From assembly GCA_050179685.1 (NCBI GenBank), contig JBFXEW010000001.1:1-64000 (forward strand): a stretch of DNA of 64,000 nucleotides, given 5' to 3'. Source of the stretch: GWE2-40-63 sp050179685 (GTDB lineage: Bacteria > Bacteroidota > Bacteroidia > Bacteroidales > SZUA-534). Shown one piece after another: positions 54,741 to 63,464 of the stretch (position 1 is the first letter of the stretch; every line of letters starts with the position of its first letter). The translations under genes were made by a program, and so were the position numbers. The notes beneath the pieces were generated by a model, which had not been told where the DNA came from, did no database searches, and saw only the letters and a list, made by a program, of their open reading frames with translations.

Positions 54741-56405
54741 ATGCTGAAAGAAAACTACATTCAGATGCTTGAAGACAGCTTAAAGCATCATTGGGACTTG
54801 CCCGCCATGGCCGATTATGCCGGCGATAATGAAATTACCTATGGCGAACTGGCAAAAAAAATCATGCGCTTCCATGTAATGTTCGAAGTTAACGGAATTA
54901 AACCCGGGGATAAAATTGCAGTTATCGGACGAAACTCGGTTAACTGGTCGGTGGTTTTTTTGGCTACGGTTAGTTACGGAGCCGTTATTGTCCCCATTCT
55001 ACCCGATTTTAAACCTAATAACGTACACCATATTGTTAACCACTCCGAAGCCAAAGTACTTTTTACCCAGGACGACAAATGGGATTCGCTCGATGAAAGC
55101 AGCATGCCTGACTTACGGGCTGTTTTCTCGCTAAACGACTACCGCATTTTGTTGCAGGGAAAACAGGAAGTGCTCTACAAATCGTATTCAAAGCTGGACG
55201 ATATGTGTGCTGAAAAATATCCCAATGGATTCAATGCTGAACACTTGAAATTAAACGTGGTTGGCAACGATACCCTAATGGTTTTAAACTATACTTCGGG
55301 AACCACCGGTTTTAGCAAGGGAGTTATGTTATCGGTAAATAACATTACCGGAAACGTACTTTTTGCCAAAACCAATCTCGACGTGGGAAAAGGCGATACC
55401 TGCGTGGCATTTTTGCCCATGGCCCACGTTTACGGCATGGCCTTCGACTTACTTTACCCAATGGTAACCGGTGCTTATGTACATTTTGTCGGAAAAACCC
55501 CATCGCCCAAAGTTCTCATCGATGCATTTCAAACGGTTAAACCAAAAAATGTATTCTCGGTTCCTTTAATTCTGGAAAAGATTTACAAGAAACAATTGCT
55601 TCCCGTGCTGAATAAAAAAAGCATGAAAGTATTGACCAGCATCCCGCTTATCGACAATAAAATATACGATCAAATCAGAAAAAAACTGCTCAATGTTTTT
55701 GGTCCCAATTTTACCCAGGTGGTAATTGGTGGTGCCGCACTGAATCGTGAAGTGGAAGATTTCTTGCGTAAAATCAAATTCCCCTTAACGGTAGGTTATG
55801 GAATGACCGAATGCGGACCCTTAATCAGCTATTCGCATCATTATGAGATGCGCCCTTATGCCTGTGGGCAGGTGCTCGATGGTTTTATGGAAGCCCGCAT
55901 TGAATCGCCCGATCCGGCAAATATTCCCGGCGAAGTTGTGGTGCGCGGCGAAAACGTAATGATGGGCTACTACAAAAACCAGGAAGCCACCGACGAAATG
56001 CTTAAAGACGGCTGGTTATACACCGGCGATATGGGCGTAATGGACTCCGAAAACTACATCTACCTAAAAGGACGCAGCAAAAACATGATTTTGGGGCCCA
56101 GCGGACAAAATATTTATCCCGAAGAGATAGAGGATAAATTAAACAACATGCCTTTTGTTGCGGAATCGCTGGTTTTAGACAGCAACCACAAAGTAGTTGC
56201 TCTGGTTTATCCCGACTGGACCGCTGCCGACGAAATTAATCTGGGACAAGCCGATTTGGAAGCCATTATGGAAGAAAACCGGCAAAACCTGAATAAAGAA
56301 CTGGAAGCTTATCAGGCGATAACTAAAATTAAACTGTACCCAACCGAATTTGAGAAAACACCCAAGCGAAGCATCAAACGCTTTTTATACCAATTCAACG
56401 AATAA
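54741..56405 (+). CDS. Long-chain acyl-CoA ligase (AMP-binding)
   Basis: A 554-residue adenylate-forming enzyme that activates fatty acids to acyl-CoA. The P-loop is LNYTSGTTGFSKGVM (near 178-192), the A5 motif GYGMTECGPLISYS (near 352), the hinge WLYTGDMGVMD (near 430), and the C-terminal catalytic Lys lies in KTPKRSIKRFLY. Closest in style to bacterial FadD/long-chain ligases; medium-chain or other acids cannot be excluded. It is a single gene with its own promoter and terminator. Confidence 0.9.
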   Translation: MLKENYIQMLEDSLKHHWDLPAMADYAGDNEITYGELAKKIMRFHVMFEVNGIKPGDKIAVIGRNSVNWSVVFLATVSYGAVIVPILPDFKPNNVHHIVNHSEAKVLFTQDDKWDSLDESSMPDLRAVFSLNDYRILLQGKQEVLYKSYSKLDDMCAEKYPNGFNAEHLKLNVVGNDTLMVLNYTSGTTGFSKGVMLSVNNITGNVLFAKTNLDVGKGDTCVAFLPMAHVYGMAFDLLYPMVTGAYVHFVGKTPSPKVLIDAFQTVKPKNVFSVPLILEKIYKKQLLPVLNKKSMKVLTSIPLIDNKIYDQIRKKLLNVFGPNFTQVVIGGAALNREVEDFLRKIKFPLTVGYGMTECGPLISYSHHYEMRPYACGQVLDGFMEARIESPDPANIPGEVVVRGENVMMGYYKNQEATDEMLKDGWLYTGDMGVMDSENYIYLKGRSKNMILGPSGQNIYPEEIEDKLNNMPFVAESLVLDSNHKVVALVYPDWTAADEINLGQADLEAIMEENRQNLNKELEAYQAITKIKLYPTEFEKTPKRSIKRFLYQFNE

Positions 56406-56434
56406 GCAAATAGAAAAAGCTACATTTCAAGGAT

Positions 56435-56493
56435 AAAAACACCTGACACAAAAACCAAAAATTCAATAGCAATAAAGCGTCAGGTGTTTTTTT
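56435..56493 (+). terminator. Terminator between acyl-CoA ligase and HD-dNTPase genes
   Basis: AAAAACACCTGAC (56435-56447) pairs with GTCAGGTGTTTTT (56479-56491) over a 31-nt loop, followed by more T. The mirrored A/T runs allow use in both directions for these convergent genes. Confidence 0.75.
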
Positions 56494-56533
56494 CGTAACC
56501 CTTTTCTGGCCCAAAAATTTCTCTTTTCCCAGA

Positions 56534-57763
56534 CTAAAACTTGGTAATTTCATTAAACAGGCTCATCGCAAAATTATCGGTCATGGAACTGATGTAATGG
56601 ATAATGCTTTTTAAATAATCACGGTAATCCGATATATTATAAACCTGCTGTTGATCGCTTTTATAGAGTGATGCCTGACCAAAATCCATCTGAGAATAAT
56701 TTTGCAGCCACTCATAAAACGATTGCCCCAGCGTAGGATAATAGGCGCTTATTTTTAGCACCTCTTCAGCCGTGCGATCGCGGGTGTACAAATCGGCCAG
56801 CAAATTAAATATACTGCTTAATATCAACTCGGCATAAGCATGAAAATGTATCAGGCGCGGATGATTATAGATGTGCTTGTAATTAAAACTTTTTACTGAA
56901 TTAATCAATTCAAGGTAATCGTCGCTAAAGCGGATGCCCTCCTGAGGCGAACTCATGGCAATCAGGTTGCGGATAAAATCGTGCATCAGCACCGTATTAT
57001 TTATCTCACGAATGGAATGATTGCTCACTTTATCAACAATCTGCTTCAATTCGCGCAACTGGTTCCGGTTGAGAATCTTCAACGATAAAGCATCTTCAAT
57101 ATCACGTCCCAGATACGATATTTTATCGGCTATCTTCACCACACACCCTTCCCAGGTATAAGGAGCAAATTGGTTGGGCCGCACAATGGTGTATAAATCG
57201 ATGGCCTCGCTGCGCGGTTTTATGGCGTTTTCGTTTACTTCGCCACAATGCGAAATAATTCCGTCACGAACACCGTAAGTGAGTGCCAATGGATGCTTGC
57301 GCCCATTCTGATCGCTGAGCAATTCTAACTTGTCGACAAACCACAAACTGTTTTGCTCGTGCCAAAAAGTTTCGTCCAGGTATTTTTGAGCCAGTTTTTT
57401 CAGAATTACTTCGCCTTTATGTCCAAAGGGAGCATGTCCCAAATCGTGCCCTAAAGCTATGGCCCGCGTTAAATCGGTGTTTAATCCCAGAAAACCGGCA
57501 ATGGTTTCGCTCACCGAAGCCACATGCGACACATGTTCAATTCGCGTGCAAATGTGATCGTTTTGGGTGGCAAAAAACACCTGCGTTTTGTGCTTTAGCC
57601 GACGGTAGGCTTTGCAATGCAGTATGCGATTATAATCCCTGAAAAATTCCGAGCGAAAATCTTCGGTCCGCTCATAAAGCGGTTGATAGCGTTCAATACA
57701 AACATCCCATTTGGGCGATCCCGGTTTAATGGCTTCGCTTGAAAAAACACCCTTTTTAATCAT
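56534..57763 (-). CDS. HD-domain dNTP triphosphohydrolase (dGTPase-like)
   Basis: A 409-residue cytoplasmic metal-dependent HD phosphohydrolase of the dGTPase family, which splits dNTPs into nucleoside and triphosphate. Metal and catalytic residues: RIEHVSHV (His77), ALGHDLGHAPFGH (His106, Asp107) and the later KIADKISYLGRDIEDA with the last Asp. The N-terminal RTEDFRSEFFRDYNRILHCKAYRRL also fits (in adjoining stretches). Its ATG lies inside the end of the DUF262 gene (8-bp overlap), so translation is probably coupled. Dgt-like enzymes serve in dNTP balance and in some bacteria restrict phages by draining dNTPs; which applies here is open. Confidence 0.88.
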   Translation of the reverse strand: MIKKGVFSSEAIKPGSPKWDVCIERYQPLYERTEDFRSEFFRDYNRILHCKAYRRLKHKTQVFFATQNDHICTRIEHVSHVASVSETIAGFLGLNTDLTRAIALGHDLGHAPFGHKGEVILKKLAQKYLDETFWHEQNSLWFVDKLELLSDQNGRKHPLALTYGVRDGIISHCGEVNENAIKPRSEAIDLYTIVRPNQFAPYTWEGCVVKIADKISYLGRDIEDALSLKILNRNQLRELKQIVDKVSNHSIREINNTVLMHDFIRNLIAMSSPQEGIRFSDDYLELINSVKSFNYKHIYNHPRLIHFHAYAELILSSIFNLLADLYTRDRTAEEVLKISAYYPTLGQSFYEWLQNYSQMDFGQASLYKSDQQQVYNISDYRDYLKSIIHYISSMTDNFAMSLFNEITKF

Positions 57764-58865
57764 CGGCTCCGTTTAACAAATCTTTTATCCATTGCGCATC
57801 TTCTTTCATTCGGGTATAGATGGAGCTGGCATAACGTTTTGAAAATTTAGCATCCCAAAACCATTTTTCAATGGCTTTTTGGTGTTGTTCCTGAACCTCG
57901 TTAAACCCGCTCAGGAAGAAATAGTACTGAATTAGCGGAATAAAATTATGATAAGCCGACAAATCGCCGGTAAGACGCATTTGTTTAAAAAATTCGAGTG
58001 TGCTCAGCAAAGCCGATTTGGTTCTCGGCCAAAGGTTTTCGCATTGTTGGGGCGATAAGCGCAACTGATACATGGTGCGGGCATCGTCGAACACATTTAA
58101 GGTAAGCGAAAGGGTAAAAACTTTCGACGGAAATTCGCCAAACTTCCTTTTTCGTTCGGCATGGTTAAATGCTGAAATATGCTCTTTAAAGTCGAACCCC
58201 TCAGACCAGGTGGTAGCATGAATTAAGTCGAAAATGGTAAGGTGTTTTCCGCCTTCGTTAATGCGTTCGAAAATCTCAACCACATCGTCCAGTTCCTCGT
58301 TTATGGTTTTTACAATACTTACCGGATAATTCGAAAAAATCTCCTGACACTCTCTCCATGCTTCAGCCGCAGCATTCACCCGGGCTGAACCAGCCATCAG
58401 CTCCCGGTAAACTTCAGCATAAGCCTGGGTATCGAAAAGTTTCCAGGCCGGAATGTTTAACTTTTCGCGCTTGCTCCGGGGAATTCTGAATTCACGCTTA
58501 TTGGGATTAAAACAAATACTTCCGTAATCGGTACCACTCATCGTTAATCCGCGCAGCGACACATAAAGGGAAATAAGCCGTTGCTGGCCATCTAAAATAA
58601 ACTGAAAGGTGCCGTTTTGCTCGGCGGGTTTAATGCCTAAATCATCGTTTTCACGGATGAATGAAGCATACTTTTCAGGAGCAATCCAAAAGAAAAACGA
58701 ACCAATGGGGTACTGATGGTAAATAGAATTCAGCAGTTTTACCACCTTGGTTTTTTCCCAGATGTAATCGCGCTGAAACTTAGGAATTTTAATGTGACCC
58801 GCCTCAAGTTCTCCCAAAAGTTTTTTCAGGTTCCAGTTATTGATGATTTCCAGCTTTTGTATCAT
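57756..58865 (-). CDS. DUF262-domain protein
   Basis: A 369-residue protein with the ParB-like DUF262 domain of GmrS/SspE-type nucleotide-dependent proteins. Motifs: IPKFQRDYIW (27-36), ILDGQQRLISLY (90-101, the DGQQR signature) and FERINEGGKHLTIFDL near 203. The C-terminal HNH/DUF1524 nuclease of GmrSD is absent. The helical remainder (220-369) resembles the usual middle of DUF262-only proteins. It overlaps the HD-dNTPase start by 8 bp (57756-57763). In family knowledge DUF262 proteins recur in phage defence, often sensing modified DNA or nucleotides; function of DUF262-only proteins is unsettled. Confidence 0.82.
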   Translation of the reverse strand: MIQKLEIINNWNLKKLLGELEAGHIKIPKFQRDYIWEKTKVVKLLNSIYHQYPIGSFFFWIAPEKYASFIRENDDLGIKPAEQNGTFQFILDGQQRLISLYVSLRGLTMSGTDYGSICFNPNKREFRIPRSKREKLNIPAWKLFDTQAYAEVYRELMAGSARVNAAAEAWRECQEIFSNYPVSIVKTINEELDDVVEIFERINEGGKHLTIFDLIHATTWSEGFDFKEHISAFNHAERKRKFGEFPSKVFTLSLTLNVFDDARTMYQLRLSPQQCENLWPRTKSALLSTLEFFKQMRLTGDLSAYHNFIPLIQYYFFLSGFNEVQEQHQKAIEKWFWDAKFSKRYASSIYTRMKEDAQWIKDLLNGADD

Positions 58866-58998
58866 ACGAATGCGCTAATTGGTTTATTTTTAGCCAAAAT
58901 AAATAAAATTGCAACGCGCTCAAAAAGCTAAGGCAAAATATATTTTTGTATTCATACATTTTGCCTGTTTGTTGCTTTCAAGTTTTTTCGGAATTATT

Positions 58999-59766
58999 CT
59001 AGCGTTCGAGAAAGTTTTTCAATAAGCCCTGGGCTTCTTTTCCCGCATTAGCCCCATGAGGCACAATGGCTGCAATTAGTTTACTTATGGGCATGCTTTG
59101 CAGCCAAACCTTACCGGTTCCGCGCAAGGTTGCCAAAAACAAACCTTCGCCGCCAAACACCATGCTTTTTAATCCACCGGCCTGCTGAATACTAAAATCG
59201 ATTTGCTCTTCGAAACCAACCACACAGCCCGTATCAACCATAATCGATTCGCCTTTTAATTCCCTTTCAACAACGGTACCTCCGGCATGAACAAAAACTC
59301 TTCCATCGCCTTGCAGACGCTGAAGAATAAATCCTTCGCCACCAAAAAAAGCCGCTCCTAGACGTTTGTTCAGGGTAATTGAAATTTTTGTTCCCAAAGC
59401 AGCGCATAAAAACGCATCTTTTTGAACAATAATGCTGTGTTGATGCTGTGCTAATTCAATGGGAATAATGGTTCCCGGATAAGGTGCTGAAAAAGCCACA
59501 TGCTTTTTTCCAAAGCCCCGGTTGGTAAAATGAGTAATAAAAATAGATTCGCCGGTTAATGCGCGGGCACCAGCCTGGAATATTTTTCCAAGAATCCCCT
59601 GTTGGGGATCCGATCCGTCGCCCATTTTGGTTTCAAAACCAATGCCTTCGTCCATGTACATCATGGCGCCGGCTTCAGCTATTACGGTTTCCTGAGGATC
59701 GAGCTCAATTTCGACCAATTGAATGTCGTGACCCAAAATTTTGTAATCTACTTCGTGTGATGCCAT
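58999..59766 (-). CDS. TIGR00266/AIM24-family protein
   Basis: A 255-residue cytoplasmic protein with the double beta-jelly-roll of the AIM24/TIGR00266 family. Typical segments: VEIELDPQETVIAEAGAMMYM (in adjoining stretches, 18-38), GFGKKHVAFSAPYPGTIIPI and FFGGEGFILQRLQGDGRVFVHAGGT (in stretches), and VFGGEGLFLATLRGTGKVW. Biochemical function is unknown; relatives in eukaryotes affect mitochondrial membranes. Stands apart from its neighbours by 91-133 bp. Confidence 0.88.
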   Translation of the reverse strand: MASHEVDYKILGHDIQLVEIELDPQETVIAEAGAMMYMDEGIGFETKMGDGSDPQQGILGKIFQAGARALTGESIFITHFTNRGFGKKHVAFSAPYPGTIIPIELAQHQHSIIVQKDAFLCAALGTKISITLNKRLGAAFFGGEGFILQRLQGDGRVFVHAGGTVVERELKGESIMVDTGCVVGFEEQIDFSIQQAGGLKSMVFGGEGLFLATLRGTGKVWLQSMPISKLIAAIVPHGANAGKEAQGLLKNFLER

Positions 59767-59857
59767 TTTAATTTATTTTAGGGTTTAATTTGTAAATTTA
59801 GTGAATCGGACGAAATGAACGGACCCAGGGTTACAAATCAGCAAATATTAATTCCTA

Positions 59858-60091
59858 TTACCGGTTTTTTCGTACCAAAGGCCAGATTAATTGTTCCAGA
59901 CCATTGGCCTTAATTTCGTACATCATGGCCAGCTGCTCACCCAATTTACCAGGTGGAAATCCTTTTTGACGAAACCAAACGTAATACGGTTCCGGAATTT
60001 CAATCAACAATCTTCCTTTATATTTGCCAAAATGCATCCGGGCATTGGCCAAATCAATCAAAACCTGTTTGTCGGGTACGGGTGTCTCCAT
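59858..60091 (-). CDS. DUF3820-family small protein
   Basis: A 77-residue cytoplasmic protein. I use the ATG at 60091 (METPVPDK), since the family begins just before the conserved MxFGKYKG block; the ATG at 60124 adds 11 residues without conservation. Seen: MHFGKYKGRLL, IPEPYYVWFRQKGFPPGKLG and YEIKANGLEQLI, all standard DUF3820 motifs. Function is not established; some relatives are called quorum-sensing-regulated virulence factors. Divergent from the aminopeptidase gene. Confidence 0.87.
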   Translation of the reverse strand: METPVPDKQVLIDLANARMHFGKYKGRLLIEIPEPYYVWFRQKGFPPGKLGEQLAMMYEIKANGLEQLIWPLVRKNR

Positions 60092-60108
60092 AAAGCGAAG
60101 GTAACTTT

Positions 60109-60142
60109 TTTGACACAAAACCAAGTCATTTCTTTACCTTTG
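60109..60142 (+). promoter_or_regulatory. Promoter of the leucyl aminopeptidase gene
   Basis: TTTG (60109-60112), a 22-nt spacer and TACCTTTG (60135-60142, exact TAnnTTTG) form a good Bacteroidota promoter, leaving a leader of about 80 nt before the ATG at 60232. Confidence 0.55.
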
Positions 60143-60231
60143 ACCACAATTTTTTTCAGACAAATAAACCACTTTCGAAACCAAGGGGGATACTATTTGT
60201 TCCATAAGCAAACAAACTAAAAGCAAATTCC

Positions 60232-61680
60232 ATGATGATAAATATTTTAAATACCAGGCCGGATATCGATACCGAATCGCTTGTGTTTTTTATCGACGCA
60301 AACAAACCTAATTTTCCAAAAAAAATCAGTTCGCAACAGCAACGTTTTGTTGAAAGGCAATTAGCACTTGAAAAAAGTATTATCAGCGTTCAACATGCCG
60401 AAAGTAATTTTTGGTTAATAAAACAAGCCGATCAAAAACAAGCCGAGCTTTACCGCAAATTGGGATACGAATTAAGCAAACTTACGCAAAGCGAAAAAAC
60501 CTCACATTTAACCATCGATGGTTCAAGCCTGACAACCGATGAACTTTTGGCGTTTACCGAAGGTTTTGCTTTATCGGCTTACCGCTTTGTAAAATATTTT
60601 ATGAACGAAGAGCGCGTTAAAAAACTGTTTTCGGTTAGTCAAATCGATTTGTACCATCGGGAATTAAACGAATCGGATGCTGAAAACCTGAACCACCTGA
60701 TAAAATCTGTCTTTTGGGTGCGCGATATGGTAAACGAACCGGTAAGTGTTATGAATGCCGTCCGCTTTTCAAAAGAAGTGGCTTTGCGTGGTCAGGAAGC
60801 CGATTTTAATGTTGAAATCCTGGACAAAAAACAAATTGAAGCATTGAAAATGGGAGGCTTGCTGGCTGTAAATCAGGGTAGTATCGACCCGCCAACCTTT
60901 ACCATTTGTGAATGGAAGCCCGAAAATGCTACCAACAAAAAACCCATTGTACTGGTTGGCAAAGGGGTGGTTTACGATACCGGAGGATTAAGCCTTAAAC
61001 CCACGGCCAACAGCATGGATATTATGAAAAGCGATATGGCCGGTGCAGCAGCCGTTGCCGGAGCTATAAACTATCTGGCACTGAGCCAGGCACCGGTTTG
61101 GGTTATTGGGCTTTTACCGGCAACCGATAACCGCCCCGATGGTAACGCTTATACTCCGGGCGATGTAATTACCATGTACAATGGCTTACACGTGGAAATA
61201 AAAAATACTGATGCCGAAGGCCGCCTGATTCTGGCCGATGCCCTAAGTTATGCTGACAAATACGAGCCGGAACTGGTAATCGATTTGGCCACCTTAACCG
61301 GAAGTGCTCATATGGCGCTGGGCGAAACCGCTTCGGCAGTAATGGGAAATGCTCCCGAGCACTACCTGAACCAGCTTATTGAGGCGGGAAACAATACCTA
61401 CGAACGACTGGTTCTTTTCCCCTTCTGGGACGAATACAAAGAATCGCTTAAATCGCCCATTGCCGATTTGAATAACCTGGGAAAAAGAGAAGCCGGAGCC
61501 ATATCGGCCGGAAAATTTCTCGAGCACTTTACCAGGGCTCCCTTTATTCATATCGATATAGCCGGACCCGCTTTTTTGACTGCCGACGACAATTACCGCC
61601 CCACTGGAGGAACAGGCGTGGGAGTGAGACTCTTAGCAGAATTTTTTAAAATAATTTCCAAAGCCCGGCAGAAAAACTAA
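60232..61680 (+). CDS. pepA: Leucyl aminopeptidase (M17)
   Basis: A 482-residue cytosolic di-metal aminopeptidase of family M17. Metal and catalytic motifs: VGKGVVYDTGGLSLKP with the metal Asp, MKSDMAGAAAV (Lys, Asp), and the family signature NTDAEGRLILADAL. The C-terminal end with GPAFLTADD and YRPTGGTGVGVRLL is typical. Two Met codons in a row begin it, and either could start. Cytosolic peptide turnover is the role. The pdxA gene follows after 29 bp. Confidence 0.94.
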   Translation: MMINILNTRPDIDTESLVFFIDANKPNFPKKISSQQQRFVERQLALEKSIISVQHAESNFWLIKQADQKQAELYRKLGYELSKLTQSEKTSHLTIDGSSLTTDELLAFTEGFALSAYRFVKYFMNEERVKKLFSVSQIDLYHRELNESDAENLNHLIKSVFWVRDMVNEPVSVMNAVRFSKEVALRGQEADFNVEILDKKQIEALKMGGLLAVNQGSIDPPTFTICEWKPENATNKKPIVLVGKGVVYDTGGLSLKPTANSMDIMKSDMAGAAAVAGAINYLALSQAPVWVIGLLPATDNRPDGNAYTPGDVITMYNGLHVEIKNTDAEGRLILADALSYADKYEPELVIDLATLTGSAHMALGETASAVMGNAPEHYLNQLIEAGNNTYERLVLFPFWDEYKESLKSPIADLNNLGKREAGAISAGKFLEHFTRAPFIHIDIAGPAFLTADDNYRPTGGTGVGVRLLAEFFKIISKARQKN

Positions 61681-61709
61681 ATTTGTGCTTTGCACTTAAC
61701 AAAATAAAC

Positions 61710-62759
61710 ATGAGCAATACAAAAATAAAAGTAGGCATCACGCAGGGCGATATAAATGGCATCAGTTACGAAATAATCATAAAAACTTTTCAGGATAGCC
61801 GCATCTTAGATTTTTGCACCCCCATAATTTATGGTTCACCCAAAGTAGCTGCTTATCACCGAAAAGCACTCAATGTTAAGGATTTTACCTTTAATTCCAT
61901 TCAAAATATCGATGAGGCCAGTCCCCGTAAAACAAACCTGTTGAACTGTCTTAACGACAGCATTCGGGTAGAGTTGGGAAAACCCACCGATATGGCCGGC
62001 GAAGCAGCAGTAGTTTCATTGGACCTGGCAGTAAAAGATTTACAGGACGGTAAAATTGATGTACTGGTTACCAGCCCGGTAAACCGCGAAACCACACAAA
62101 CGGAATCGCTTAATTTTAAAGGACACACCCGTTATTTGATGGATAAATTCAAGGTTGACGAAACCCTGATTTTAATGACCAGTGAATTAATGAAAGTTGG
62201 CGTGGTTACCGGTCATGTGCCTTTAAACGAAGTCCCCGGACTTATTACCGAAGAAAATATCCTGAAAAAATTACGCATCCTGAACAAAACGCTGATGGTC
62301 GATTTTGCCATTCGCAAACCAAAAATTGCTGTTCTTGGGTTAAACCCACATGCCGGTGACAACGGAGTAATTGGTAAGGAAGAAATAGAAACCATAATAC
62401 CAACCATCGAAAAAGCCAATAGCGAAGGAATTTTAGCTTTGGGGCCCTTCTCGGCCGACGGCTTTTTTGGTTCCGACAGTTTTACCAAATTCGACGGTAT
62501 TCTGGCCATGTACCACGACCAGGGCATTGCTCCCTTTAAAGCGCTTAATTTTGATACCGGAGTTAATTACACGGCTGGTTTACCTATTATTCGTACTACG
62601 CCCGGGCATGGAACAGCTTACGAAATTGCCGGACTCGATCAGGCTTCGCCCAATAGTTTCCGCGAAGCAATTTATATGGCTTGTGCCATTTACAACAACA
62701 AAAAAATGTATGCCGAACTAACGGCTAATCCACTGCCATCGTACGACGTTTCAGATTAA
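61710..62759 (+). CDS. pdxA: 4-hydroxythreonine-4-phosphate dehydrogenase
   Basis: A 349-residue cytoplasmic NAD-dependent enzyme of the DXP-dependent pyridoxal phosphate route. It starts at 61710 (MSNTKIKVGITQGDINGI), as KxGITxGDxNGI is the conserved N-terminus; the in-frame ATG at 61683 is not conserved. Metal-binding His are in FKGHTRYL, in LNPHAGDNG and in AMYHDQGIAPFK, and TTPGHGTAYEIAG closes the family pattern. A TAAATTTG box (61678-61685) overlaps the pepA stop and could be a promoter. Confidence 0.94.
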   Translation: MSNTKIKVGITQGDINGISYEIIIKTFQDSRILDFCTPIIYGSPKVAAYHRKALNVKDFTFNSIQNIDEASPRKTNLLNCLNDSIRVELGKPTDMAGEAAVVSLDLAVKDLQDGKIDVLVTSPVNRETTQTESLNFKGHTRYLMDKFKVDETLILMTSELMKVGVVTGHVPLNEVPGLITEENILKKLRILNKTLMVDFAIRKPKIAVLGLNPHAGDNGVIGKEEIETIIPTIEKANSEGILALGPFSADGFFGSDSFTKFDGILAMYHDQGIAPFKALNFDTGVNYTAGLPIIRTTPGHGTAYEIAGLDQASPNSFREAIYMACAIYNNKKMYAELTANPLPSYDVSD

Positions 62760-62778
62760 AAACAATACACAATACCTT

Positions 62779-62805
62779 AAAAACTGGAGCTTTGTTCCGG
62801 TTTTT
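62779..62805 (+). terminator. Terminator of pdxA
   Basis: AAAAACTGGA (62779-62788) pairs with TCCGGTTTTT (62796-62805, one G-U) across a 7-nt loop, followed by CTTTTT. Confidence 0.75.
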
Positions 62806-62925
62806 CTTTTTAAAAAATATTTCAAATCAGGCTAAAAATCATTCTCGGGTGAACGCCCTATAAAAAGATTACTTATTTTTATAGCCACAAATTAAGCAAG
62901 CAAAACTAAAAAACAGCCAATAATT

Positions 62926-63459
62926 ATGGGTTCAAACGCTTTCGATTTAATAGTCATTGTACTTCTGGCATGGAGCGCCTACCGTGGTTTTTCAAAAGGA
63001 TTAATATCGTCTGCTGCATCGCTTATTGCGCTTTTACTCGGGGTTTGGGGCGCAATAAAATTTTCCGATTTCACCGCGGGTTATCTGGTACAATGGATTC
63101 AGGTCGATGAAAAAGTAATGGCAGTAATTGCCTTTGCCGTAACTTTTGTATTGATTGTTATTGCTGTACATTTTATTGCCAAAGCCATTGAAAGCCTGGC
63201 CGATGCTGTTGCCCTGGGCATAGTAAATAAAGTTTTTGGAGCAGCTTTTGGCGTTTTAAAAACAGCGTTTATTGTGAGTGTTATTCTGGTGGTAATAAAT
63301 GCTGCCAATGCACGGCTTGGATTTCTATCACCCGATTTCAAGCAGGAAAGCATGTTCTACAAACCCATTGCCGGCTTTGCCCCTTCGGTTTTTAACAAGC
63401 TCAATTTTGAAGAACTGAAAAAAGATGTGGAAGAAAAATCAGAATCGCTAAACATCTAA
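62926..63459 (+). CDS. CvpA-family membrane protein
   Basis: A 177-residue inner-membrane protein with four hydrophobic segments (about 8-25, 30-47, 64-85, 103-125). The start FDLIVIVLLAWSAYRGFSKGLI is the classical CvpA/colicin V production signature. Its role is unknown in most bacteria, with links to envelope stress. It converges with the pssA gene, leaving 5 bp. Confidence 0.88.
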   Translation: MGSNAFDLIVIVLLAWSAYRGFSKGLISSAASLIALLLGVWGAIKFSDFTAGYLVQWIQVDEKVMAVIAFAVTFVLIVIAVHFIAKAIESLADAVALGIVNKVFGAAFGVLKTAFIVSVILVVINAANARLGFLSPDFKQESMFYKPIAGFAPSVFNKLNFEELKKDVEEKSESLNI

Positions 63460-63464
63460 AAAAA

